A DNA stretch of 40,034 nt from a virus. The position numbers and the translations under genes are program-made. The stretch lies in IMG/VR virus record IMGVR_UViG_3300044994_000437, positions 1 through 40,034 of that record; one strand, written 5' to 3'. Shown piece by piece: positions 16,558-23,201 of the stretch. Each line of letters starts with the position of its first letter. The first letter of the stretch is position 1. The notes under the pieces are model-generated. The model was not told where the DNA came from, ran no database searches, and saw only the letters and a list, made by a program, of their open reading frames with translations.

Positions 16558-16612
16558 ACCCCCTTGTTAAAGCCAGTATCTCGTAAAAAAATAATAAAGT
16601 CTAGTTTTTTAT
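16558..16612 (-). repeat. Upstream element, copy B (55-bp direct repeat with 15663-15716)
   Basis: This is the second copy of the leader element found at 15663-15716, differing at only a few positions. It lies between the divergent starts at 16551 (minus) and 16675 (plus). Duplication of a whole leader in front of two genes of one island points to shared regulation. Confidence 0.7.
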
Positions 16613-16628
16613 TCAAAATATCAAAATA

Positions 16629-16672
16629 ATACAATAAATACAATGACTTAAGCCTAAAACCTAATATATTAA
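16629..16672 (+). promoter_or_regulatory. Putative phage late promoter, copy 2
   Basis: The block CTTAAGCCTAAAACCTAAT (16647-16665) with an upstream AATACAATAAATACAAT matches the elements before 25469 and 39213. It ends only about 10 nt before the protease ATG at 16675, much closer than the other copies. Confidence 0.55.
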
Positions 16673-16674
16673 AT

Positions 16675-17616
16675 ATGTCTTCTCTTAAGAAAAACCTTAT
16701 CCTAGAAGGTGTATTTGGATCGGAAGTGCCCGATACTTCTGGGGAAATTCTTGATATTTCGGGTGCAGATATATCAGAGCTTAAGTCCGGAAAGGCCTTA
16801 GTTAATACTGAGCATATTTCTCCAAAAGACATTGAGAAAGCCGATACGCCAGATCATGCAAAGGGGTTCTCATCCATCATAGGCAGGGTGCTTGACGCAA
16901 AAAAGATCTTCTCTAAAGAAGACTGCGCCAACGAAAGGGAACTTAAGGCCTGGTCCAAAATTCAGCGACCCCTTATTTATGGAAAGCTAGAAATTTGGGA
17001 TGGACCAGATGCGCATGATAACGCTAGGGCCGCCGCCAGTATTGCTAGGGCACTTAATCGTTCCGACGCACCGTTCAGACTGGGCCTAAGTGTTGAGGGC
17101 AGTACCCTTAAAAGGGACGGCAATATCTTAAAGAAAACTATTATTCGCGGAATGGCTGCTACTATAAAGCCATGCAATAGAACCGCTACAATGGATATAG
17201 TAGAGGATCACTCTGCTCCAGGAGCCCCCAAGCCAATGGCAAAACATGAGGCTGCCGAGGGAGTCATAGAGCCTCTTTACAAATCTATTGATATGCAATT
17301 CGTATTGCAGGGAAGTATGAGTCGGATAGATAGATTGGCTGAAGCACATGCCAAGCTAAAAAAGACTCTGACTGCTGGCGGGGCAAATGCAGCGCCCAGC
17401 AGCCTAACTCAGGGATCGGCCCTACAAGGCGAATCTGAGCTGGGCAGGCTAACTAAAATGTTCCGCAAAATGCCTACACGAGCAGAGCTTAAGAAGGCTT
17501 TGCCCGGGGCGAATGATAAGGACTTGGATAAAATCCTAGAGGCCTTAAAAAAGAGGTATTTGGCCAAGTACGAACAAGAGGCCGAAGCTTTTTACTTAAA
17601 ATTTAAAAAACAATAA
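16675..17616 (+). CDS. Prohead protease
   Basis: The 313-residue protein is the likely head maturation serine protease of the gp21/HK97-protease (herpesvirus assemblin-like) group, which cuts scaffold and capsid precursors. The candidate catalytic His is in ALVNTEH (H47) and the Ser in FRLGLSVEGS (S139). It is encoded just before scaffold and capsid, as expected. The C-terminal third is helical and charged and contains TAGGANAAP and LTQGSALQGE, nearly the same as the N-terminus of the capsid protein, suggesting a shared cleavage or docking site. No Shine-Dalgarno site is visible before the ATG. A late-promoter-like element ends right there, so the message could be leaderless or nearly so. Confidence 0.8.
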   Translation: MSSLKKNLILEGVFGSEVPDTSGEILDISGADISELKSGKALVNTEHISPKDIEKADTPDHAKGFSSIIGRVLDAKKIFSKEDCANERELKAWSKIQRPLIYGKLEIWDGPDAHDNARAAASIARALNRSDAPFRLGLSVEGSTLKRDGNILKKTIIRGMAATIKPCNRTATMDIVEDHSAPGAPKPMAKHEAAEGVIEPLYKSIDMQFVLQGSMSRIDRLAEAHAKLKKTLTAGGANAAPSSLTQGSALQGESELGRLTKMFRKMPTRAELKKALPGANDKDLDKILEALKKRYLAKYEQEAEAFYLKFKKQ

Positions 17617-17627
17617 TAATATTGGCT

Positions 17628-17672
17628 ATTTAGTAAAATAACTTACTAATAATCCGGTATTATTCCAATACA
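17628..17672 (+). promoter_or_regulatory. Putative late promoter variant with inverted repeat
   Basis: TTAGTAA (17630-17636) and TTACTAA (17643-17649) are perfect inverted arms around 6 nt. The stretch also holds the AACTTA core (17640-17645) of the other late elements and a later TATTAT. It lies 50-70 nt before the strong AAGGAG ribosome site of the 17697 gene. It could be a late promoter or an operator. Confidence 0.35.
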
Positions 17673-17696
17673 TACACACCCGCAAGGAGTAATTAA

Positions 17697-18182
17697 ATGT
17701 CTGCTATAGCAAAATCGCAAAGCCTAGTTCGTTCTTTGAAAGACCGACTTTCAAAGCGCATGCCTGCTGGATACATCGTCCGTGACTCGGTTGATGCCGC
17801 TGGTGCTCGCTTGGAAATCCAACAGGATTCTTCATGGTCGTCTACTGAACAAAAAGCTGTTATCCGCATCGTAGCTCAGGGTACACAGTTTTCCGACATT
17901 GTTGGTGGAGCACAAAAAGTGTACACTCCAATGGTCGCTCAGATGATCTCTGAAGGAGATAGCGCTACGCCAATCGCTTCTCAGCTTACTGCTTCAAATC
18001 AAGCTAGAATTTTGAATGAGCTGTTCCGCCTAGGAATTAAAGTTGAGCTGTACCTCACAGACCTAGCTGTTGAGCCAGCTCTTTCTTTGTTCTTGGCTGA
18101 CGGAACTGTTAACACAAGCTCTACTTGCGTTTTGATTGACCGAATCGAGCCTGACCTTCAGTGGCCACTTTCTGGACAATAA
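17697..18182 (+). CDS. Putative head structural or decoration protein, 161 aa
   Basis: I do not recognise the family. The protein is compact and mixed alpha/beta (LEIQQDSSWSSTEQKAVIRI; ARILNELFRLGIKVELYLTD). It sits between prohead protease and scaffold. An excellent AAGGAG site and codons resembling those of the capsid gene (many GCT, CTT, CGC, TCT) suggest strong expression, so it is probably an abundant virion protein such as a decoration or vertex protein. It has no signal peptide or membrane segment. Confidence 0.7.
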   Translation: MSAIAKSQSLVRSLKDRLSKRMPAGYIVRDSVDAAGARLEIQQDSSWSSTEQKAVIRIVAQGTQFSDIVGGAQKVYTPMVAQMISEGDSATPIASQLTASNQARILNELFRLGIKVELYLTDLAVEPALSLFLADGTVNTSSTCVLIDRIEPDLQWPLSGQ

Positions 18183-18215
18183 TTGGAATATATTCAACCA
18201 GAAAGGAGTTGGCAC

Positions 18216-19031
18216 ATGTCAGCAGAAAAATACGATCTGGAGAAACTTCTCGCAGAAGTTTCAAAAGATCTGGACAAATTGCTAAAATCCGAAGAAGCTA
18301 GCCTAAAAAAAGCTGAAGAGTCTAAGGAAGAAAGCAAAGAAGAGTCCAAAAAAGAAAAATCGGCTGTAGAATCCGAAGAATCTAAGGAAGAATCCAAAGA
18401 GGAAATGGAACAATCAGCCGTTGCGAAGGCGGATGAAGAACATTCTTCATACGAAAACCAAGCACCAGAAGCCGAAGAAGATGCACCTAAAGCTCCAGCA
18501 GAAGCTGAGCAAGAGGAAGCATCTTTAGAAGAAATGGTAAAGGATCTTGACGATGAAATGCTTGCGTCTCTTAAGGCAGCGATTGAAGCGGAAATGTCAG
18601 AACGCAGTCCGAAAGCTGAAGAAGCTCCTGAAATGGCCCCAGCCAAAGAAGAAGCTTCCAAAGACAAGCCGGCTCCGCTAGCGATGTCTGAAAAGCGAGA
18701 AGATGGTCGCCTAGCTAAGGCCGAAAAAGAATTGGCTGAAGCTAAGGAGTCTATCAAGCTTATGAGTGAAATCATTGAAAAAATGGCTTCACGTCCAGTA
18801 AGTAAAGCTATCACAAACATCGACGCAGTCGATTATGTCAAGAAAGGCGACGACGCTCCTCTTAAGAAAAATGAGGAAATTACCGACGCCGAGCTTCACG
18901 AAAAGCTTGTTAAAGTATCAGCCGATCCAAAGAAGATGGCTGTATTGAGCAAGTCTGAAAGAGAAGCCATGCTTGATTACTTTGCAACAAAAAAACGTAA
19001 TTCACAAGTTCTTAAAATAGTAAGCCAATAA
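18216..19031 (+). CDS. Putative scaffolding protein (acidic, Glu/Lys-rich)
   Basis: This 271-residue protein is extremely rich in Glu, Lys, Ser and Ala, with KEESKEES-type repeats (residues ~30-75) and long predicted coiled-coil segments (about 160-200). Low-complexity acidic helical proteins encoded directly before the capsid gene are typically internal scaffolds that shape the prohead and are cut away by the protease. The C-terminus is more ordered (DAELHEKLVKVSADPKKMAVL, then KSEREAMLDYFATKKRNSQ) and could bind the capsid protein. I chose ATG 18216 because AAAGGAG (18202-18208) is 7 nt upstream. The longer TTG-initiated frame from 18183 has no site. Confidence 0.75.
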   Translation: MSAEKYDLEKLLAEVSKDLDKLLKSEEASLKKAEESKEESKEESKKEKSAVESEESKEESKEEMEQSAVAKADEEHSSYENQAPEAEEDAPKAPAEAEQEEASLEEMVKDLDDEMLASLKAAIEAEMSERSPKAEEAPEMAPAKEEASKDKPAPLAMSEKREDGRLAKAEKELAEAKESIKLMSEIIEKMASRPVSKAITNIDAVDYVKKGDDAPLKKNEEITDAELHEKLVKVSADPKKMAVLSKSEREAMLDYFATKKRNSQVLKIVSQ

Positions 19032-19043
19032 AGGAGAAGTGCT

Positions 19044-20435
19044 GTGTCTACAGAAATTCAAAAATTAGAAGAACTAAAAAAGGCGCTTGAAGCGGGCGGA
19101 TACAACGCTGCTCCTGGTGCTCTTACTCAAGGTTCCGCTCTTCAGATGGAAGACCTGAGCCCTGTCATGAATGTTGCAACATTTGATGACAGCAAAATTA
19201 AACTGCAAAAGCAGCTAAAAGTTGTTCCCGCTAAAGGAACGCTTGTCCAGTACAACCGTCAGCTTGACTACGGTATATTCGGTGGATCAGCTGTACTAGA
19301 AGGTGCAGTTGGACAAGAAGAGACAAGCTCATTCGTACGTGCTGTAGTCCCTATGGCGTACTATGTGCATGTCCGCCGATTCACTATGCAAGCTAACATG
19401 ATTCAAGCCTTCGACGGCGTAAAAGCTGAAGATCGCGTTGAAGCTGACGCTGCTCTTAAGATCGCTGGAGACATCGAATTCCACCTTTTCCGTGGCAAAG
19501 CTATGTACTCTAACGCTGGTCTTTTTGATGGAAACCCTCTTGCTATGTCTGCAGACGAGCCAGGAATGATGGGTCTTGATCCTCAAATCCGAGTTTCTGA
19601 TTCTGAAACCAGCACTCAAGATCTTATGTTTAATGAATACGGAGCTGACGGTTCTGTAGCCATTAACCAAGGTGGAGTTCTGTCACAGTCTACAATCGAA
19701 GACGTTTATGCACGTGCTCAAATGAACCACGGTGCTCCTGAGAAGCTGTATCTTGATCCATTGACACACTCTGCATACAACAAGATCGCCTTCAACAAAG
19801 AGCGCATTGTTCTTGCGGGCTCTCCTCAAAACGCCACTGGCGCTTCTTTGAAAGAGCAATTCGTGGCTGGTGGAGCTATCGCTTTGGAATCTAGCCGGTT
19901 CTTGTCTGCTAAGACTGCTCCTGCACGCGCTCGCGTTGGCACTCCTGGCGCTCCAACTGTAGCTGCTGCACAGTCTGCTGGAAGCACTAGCTTTGCTGCA
20001 GCTGAAGTCTACACTTATTCAGTTTCTGCAGTCGGTGATCTTGGCGAAAGCCCAGCTTCTGCTGACCTAGCAGTTACTATCGCTGCAGCCGGTAACCAAG
20101 TGACTCTGACAATCACTCCTGCTTCTGGCGTCGTTGCGCGTTACTTTAACGTGTACCGCACAGCTGCCGGCGGAACTCGCAAATCATTGGTTGGACGAAT
20201 CAAGGCTAATGCTTTGTCTGCAGTATCCTTCATCGACTTGAACAACCGATTGAGCCAAGGTATCACTGCATTCGCTCTTGATATGCGAGGAATCGAGATT
20301 CACGAGTTGTCTCCTTACAAGTCTGTTGAGCTTGCAATGACCGACCTTAGCAAGCCTAAAGCGTTCTTCCGCTTTGCTTGTGTGGTTGCTAAGTTGCCAC
20401 GCTTCAGCATCCTTGTTGACAACGTACTCCCCTAA
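19044..20435 (+). CDS. Major capsid protein with inserted FN3/Ig-like domain
   Basis: The 463-residue protein is the likely shell subunit. It follows protease and scaffold, has a strong AAAGGAG site and GTG start, uses expression-favoured codons, and is followed by a strong terminator. The N-terminus (EAGGYNAAP, LTQGSALQMEDLSPV) looks like a short delta region before a cleavage site, and a near copy occurs in the protease. Residues ~50-295 and ~408-463 fit an HK97-fold capsid (for example GAPEKLYLDPLTHSAYNKIAF and the C-terminal KPKAFFRFACVVAKLPRFSILV). Residues ~298-405 form an inserted beta-sandwich, with VYTYSVSAVGDLGESPAS and RYFNVYRTAAGGT typical of fibronectin type III domains, probably exposed on the capsid surface. 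Confidence 0.85.
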   Translation: MSTEIQKLEELKKALEAGGYNAAPGALTQGSALQMEDLSPVMNVATFDDSKIKLQKQLKVVPAKGTLVQYNRQLDYGIFGGSAVLEGAVGQEETSSFVRAVVPMAYYVHVRRFTMQANMIQAFDGVKAEDRVEADAALKIAGDIEFHLFRGKAMYSNAGLFDGNPLAMSADEPGMMGLDPQIRVSDSETSTQDLMFNEYGADGSVAINQGGVLSQSTIEDVYARAQMNHGAPEKLYLDPLTHSAYNKIAFNKERIVLAGSPQNATGASLKEQFVAGGAIALESSRFLSAKTAPARARVGTPGAPTVAAAQSAGSTSFAAAEVYTYSVSAVGDLGESPASADLAVTIAAAGNQVTLTITPASGVVARYFNVYRTAAGGTRKSLVGRIKANALSAVSFIDLNNRLSQGITAFALDMRGIEIHELSPYKSVELAMTDLSKPKAFFRFACVVAKLPRFSILVDNVLP

Positions 20436-20465
20436 TTAATATTGATCGCAAGATCGGTATAATAG

Positions 20466-20498
20466 AAAGCCAGGAGAAATCCTGGCTTTTTTATTTTA
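20466..20498 (+). terminator. Intrinsic terminator after the capsid gene
   Basis: AAAGCCAGGA, loop GAAA, TCCTGGCTTT forms a 10-bp stem with a GNRA-type tetraloop, followed by a T-run (20487-20492) and TATTTT. It ends the head operon 30 nt after the capsid stop. The reverse gene's stop codon lies in its tail. Confidence 0.88.
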
Positions 20499-22089
20499 TG
20501 CGAATAGCCCAGCGCTTCTTGCCGCAGTCCCATATTCTAAAATATCCCTGCGACATCCTAAGCTCTCGCTCAGTCTGGTTCCCATTCCGTTCTTCAGCAG
20601 TCTTCTTGAGTGACTGTTTGGCGAATCTACGATCCCTCACGCCAGCCCTAACGTAACTATAATCTGGACCACTTTCGTCCTCTAATTCAAATCCTAAAGC
20701 CTCGTATACTCTGCCCTCTGACCATCTATTGTCAGACCATGAGACGATCTTGCCGTACCCATTATCTTGTCCCCATTTGATAAGGGCAGACAGCAGCCTT
20801 GACGATCCTCCGCGCACGCTCACGCCGGATAAAAAGCATAAACGCCCAAGTACTAGCGTGCCGGACCCCAAAGATCTATGGTGCCTGTTGCCAGTTATAA
20901 CTCCAACAATCTTGTCATTGATCTTAAGTCCAAAAGCCGCTTCAACTGTTGTCGAAGCAGATCCTTGTATATGGTATTCGTCTATGAATCTATTTGCTAC
21001 CTTCGTGTCCAATAGCTCCACTGTGCATTTCCTGGCATCTACCTTCTCGCTATTGACCCCAAATACAGACTTTAGGTAGCCCTTAACCTGATCCTGCCTG
21101 GATATCCATTCATCTTCAAAAACCGTTATAAGTCTTATCCCATTTTTCTGGCACAGCAGTCTCTTTGTGTTGTGCTTGTTTTTTATTTCATTTAAATATG
21201 ACAAGTACTCCAGATCACCTACCTTATCGGCTCTGGGCTTTTCTGAGTGATAGTATAGGCCACAGTACTCGATGCCTATCTTCATGGATGGTATGTATAT
21301 GTCAATCTCCTTATGCTTACCAGGAGATATTTCTTCTTTAGGTATTTTATACCTCTCTGTAACTAATCCAAAAGATTCTATCCATGCAGACAGCTCTCGC
21401 TCAGCCCGAGAAATGCCTGTATTGTTGCAATGTGGACAATTGTAATTTTGCAGAGCGCCCTCAGCCATTGCATACGTAATAATATGCTTGCCGCTTGGAC
21501 ATATTGCCGAGGCTTGGTTCTTTACACCAGTAAAACTTTCATCGACCAATGTCTTCCCAGTTTGATTAAAAAGCTTTTTTGCAAAAGCACTGGCACTTCG
21601 CACCTGCTTCGGCTGCCCCTGATGAAGTCGAGTGGCACTCTTATAAAACACGGTGCCATCTTCAGCCATGATCTTGTACTTACCGTATTCCCTGCCCAAG
21701 TACTCATACTTCTGGTCTTTAGGCAATCGCTCAAGCACTTCCTCTTTGCTAAGCGCTCGCTCCTCGGCTGCCTCTGCGCGCCCTGGCCTCTCAAGCTTCT
21801 GCTCCCTGGACACCTTGGCTATAAGTTCGTGGCTATATCCGCGCTCTCTAATTTCATTAGTCCTGACACCATTCTTCAGAAGTTCGAGTACCTCATTATA
21901 TCTTTGCTTGTCATGGTCTTCTTTAGTCCTAACTGGAATATTAAACTTCTTAACCCAAGAGGCTATTGTCATTCTTGTTGGCGCGTTTTCAAAAGTTTCT
22001 TTTAGTGCATTGGCGATTGCCATGGTCGTTAGGCCCTGACCTGCAAGCTCTTTGATTTTGGGAATAAAGATTTTTGGGTCGTGCTTCAT
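20491..22089 (-). CDS. Free-standing homing endonuclease (EDxHD/Vsr-type) with HTH and GNAT-like C-terminal domain
   Basis: The 532-residue protein looks like a selfish homing endonuclease. It has an N-terminal helix-turn-helix (TTMAIANALKETFENAPTRMTIASWVKKF, two segments), a Zn-like cluster (Cys197, then CPHC 218-221), and a nuclease domain. In the nuclease EIDIYIPSMKIGIEYCGLYYH supplies Asp263, Glu274 and His281, and LLCQKNGIRLITVFEDEW follows, the Vsr-like PD-(D/E)XK pattern. The C-terminus (residues ~365-500, with IDEYHIQG, LVLGRLCFLSG, VRGGSSRLLSAL, SDNRWSEGRVYEALGF) is the GNAT-like domain often fused to such Hef-like phage endonucleases. It sits in reverse orientation next to the capsid gene, a typical target neighbourhood. 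No Shine-Dalgarno site is clear. A weak TTGCCT-N17-CATACT lies just upstream. Confidence 0.8.
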   Translation of the reverse strand: MKHDPKIFIPKIKELAGQGLTTMAIANALKETFENAPTRMTIASWVKKFNIPVRTKEDHDKQRYNEVLELLKNGVRTNEIRERGYSHELIAKVSREQKLERPGRAEAAEERALSKEEVLERLPKDQKYEYLGREYGKYKIMAEDGTVFYKSATRLHQGQPKQVRSASAFAKKLFNQTGKTLVDESFTGVKNQASAICPSGKHIITYAMAEGALQNYNCPHCNNTGISRAERELSAWIESFGLVTERYKIPKEEISPGKHKEIDIYIPSMKIGIEYCGLYYHSEKPRADKVGDLEYLSYLNEIKNKHNTKRLLCQKNGIRLITVFEDEWISRQDQVKGYLKSVFGVNSEKVDARKCTVELLDTKVANRFIDEYHIQGSASTTVEAAFGLKINDKIVGVITGNRHHRSLGSGTLVLGRLCFLSGVSVRGGSSRLLSALIKWGQDNGYGKIVSWSDNRWSEGRVYEALGFELEDESGPDYSYVRAGVRDRRFAKQSLKKTAEERNGNQTERELRMSQGYFRIWDCGKKRWAIRIK

Positions 22090-22123
22090 GTGCTATAAGT
22101 ATGCCATAAAAACGATATTTAGG

Positions 22124-22156
22124 CAATAAAAAAACCGGTCACATCATGTGCCGGGT
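22124..22156 (-). terminator. Intrinsic terminator of the reverse-strand repeat operon
   Basis: On the reverse strand CCGGCACATGATGTGACCGG forms a hairpin (one bulged base), followed by a run of seven T's (22128-22134). It lies between the tetrad-repeat operon (ending at 22307) and the homing endonuclease, so the two would be separate transcripts. Confidence 0.7.
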
Positions 22157-22206
22157 ATAAAATGGCCCTTCCGTAGGCCCCCCATCTTCCTTGTCCCTTT
22201 TGCCCA

Positions 22207-22236
22207 GTTAGACGCATGGAAAGAACATGCGCTAAC
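22207..22236. other. Strong 11-bp hairpin in the gap 22090-22306
   Basis: GTTAG, one extra A, CGCATG, loop GAAAGAA, CATGCG, CTAAC makes an 11-bp stem with one bulge. It lies in a 217-base gap whose other content is the terminator at 22124-22156 and AT-rich DNA with no gene I can support. There is no T-run on either side. It may be a 3'-end processing or stability structure, or a recombination site. Confidence 0.5.
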
Positions 22237-22306
22237 AAGTATAGAATACTAATTTTTTTGTATTTGTCAATTCTTTATTGGTCTGTATTATTTATATGGA
22301 TGTTGA

Positions 22307-22573
22307 CTAATTGCTTGACGCTTCTGCATAATTCTTAATGTCTTTATAAAGGCGACCCCGCAACTGATCCCCCAACTGTCCCCAAAGCTGTCCACCCAAC
22401 TGATCCCCCAACTGATCCCACAACTGATTCCCCAACTGACCCCACAACTGATTCCGCAACTGATCCCTCAACTGAGACAACAACTGATCCCTCAACTGAT
22501 CCCCCAACTGATCCCCCAACTGATCCCACAGCTGATTCGCCAAATGCTTATTAATTGGCTTACGTTTCTTCAT
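22307..22573 (-). CDS. Tetrad-repeat (xQLx) protein, array copy 6, 88 aa
   Basis: This is the longest and last member of the array. It begins MKKRKPINKHL, continues with about 15 tetrads of the form D/N/G-Q-L-G/R/W, and ends with LYKDIKNYAEASSN. Its tail differs from the LYKGIKYYEET of the others because the usual junction has decayed: it still holds an out-of-frame ATG-CAG-AAG-CGT like a relic of a seventh start. The start lies 14 nt inside the previous gene and has no clear ribosome site, so translation is probably coupled. The function is unknown. Leu and Gln at every fourth residue could make a helical stripe for self-association. Confidence 0.7.
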   Translation of the reverse strand: MKKRKPINKHLANQLWDQLGDQLGDQLRDQLLSQLRDQLRNQLWGQLGNQLWDQLGDQLGGQLWGQLGDQLRGRLYKDIKNYAEASSN

Positions 22574-22769
22574 AATACTTAATGCCTTTATAAAGCCGAT
22601 ACTTCAACTGATCCCACAACTGAGGCCACAACTGATTCCCCAACTGACCCCACAACTGATTCCGCAACTGATCCCTCAACTGAGACAACAACTGATCCCT
22701 CAACTGATCCCCCAACTGATACCCCAACTGATCCTCCAACCGCCCAACAATCTTCTTACGTTTCTTCAT
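22560..22769 (-). CDS. Tetrad-repeat (xQLx) protein, array copy 5, 69 aa
   Basis: Starts MKKRKKIVGRL and ends LYKGIKYYEET, with about 11 xQLx tetrads between. It shares a 109-bp block with copy 6 at one mismatch, so the two were duplicated or converted recently. It overlaps copies 4 and 6 by 14 nt each through the shared TATGAAGAAACGTAAG-type junction. Confidence 0.7.
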   Translation of the reverse strand: MKKRKKIVGRLEDQLGYQLGDQLRDQLLSQLRDQLRNQLWGQLGNQLWPQLWDQLKYRLYKGIKYYEET

Positions 22770-22941
22770 AATACTTAATGCCTTTATAAAGCCGATGCCT
22801 CAACTGCTCCCCAAACTGTCCCCAAAGCTGTCCACCCAACTGATGCCACAGCTGTCCCCACAAGTGAACACCTAACTGATCCCCCAACCGATCCCTCAAC
22901 TGATCCCTCAACCGATCCCTCAACTGCCTACGCTTATTCAT
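22756..22941 (-). CDS. Tetrad-repeat (xQLx) protein, array copy 4, 61 aa
   Basis: Starts MNKRRQLRDRL and ends LRHRLYKGIKYYEET. The middle has R-D-Q/R-L-G/W tetrads (RDQLRDRLGDQLG), including VHLWGQLWHQLG. Its start overlaps the stop of copy 3 by 8 nt instead of the usual 14, because copy 3 ends early at SYE. Confidence 0.68.
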   Translation of the reverse strand: MNKRRQLRDRLRDQLRDRLGDQLGVHLWGQLWHQLGGQLWGQFGEQLRHRLYKGIKYYEET

Positions 22942-23101
22942 AAGACTTAATACCTTTATAAAGCTGATTCATCAACTGTCCCAAAAACGGCACCTGCAAC
23001 TGATCCCACAACTGTCCCCACAACTGACCACCTAACCGATCCCCCAACTGATCCCTCAACTGATACCACAACCGATCCCTCAAATGCCTACGCTTCTTCA
23101 T
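22934..23101 (-). CDS. Tetrad-repeat (xQLx) protein, array copy 3, 55 aa
   Basis: Starts MKKRRHLRDRLWYQL and ends QLYKGIKSYE. The tetrad register is briefly broken by QVPFLGQLMNQ near the end. It starts 14 nt inside copy 2. It is short but has the same head and tail as its neighbours, which is the main support for it being real. Confidence 0.62.
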   Translation of the reverse strand: MKKRRHLRDRLWYQLRDQLGDRLGGQLWGQLWDQLQVPFLGQLMNQLYKGIKSYE

Positions 23102-23201
23102 AATACTTAATGCCTTTATAAAGCCGATACCTCAACTGCTCCCCAAACTGACTCCCCAACTGATCCCACAACTGCCCATTAACATGTTTACGTTTCTTCA
23201 T
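23088..23201 (-). CDS. Tetrad-repeat (xQLx) protein, array copy 2, 37 aa
   Basis: The shortest member, starting MKKRKHVNGQL and ending YRLYKGIKYYEEA, with only about four tetrads (WDQLGSQFGEQLR). It is probably a contracted copy. The conserved head, tail and 14-nt overlaps on both sides argue that it is still translated. Confidence 0.55.
   Translation of the reverse strand: MKKRKHVNGQLWDQLGSQFGEQLRYRLYKGIKYYEEA

Noticed and set aside
18194-18820. A 208-codon reverse-strand frame rich in Ser and Ala
   Set aside because: It is the antisense shadow of the Glu/Lys-rich scaffold gene. It has no ribosome site, and the forward gene fits its context.
22344-22529. An alternative-frame 61-codon reading of the repeats (GSV-type)
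   Set aside because: It is a by-product of the 12-bp periodicity. It lacks the conserved head and tail that the main frames share.
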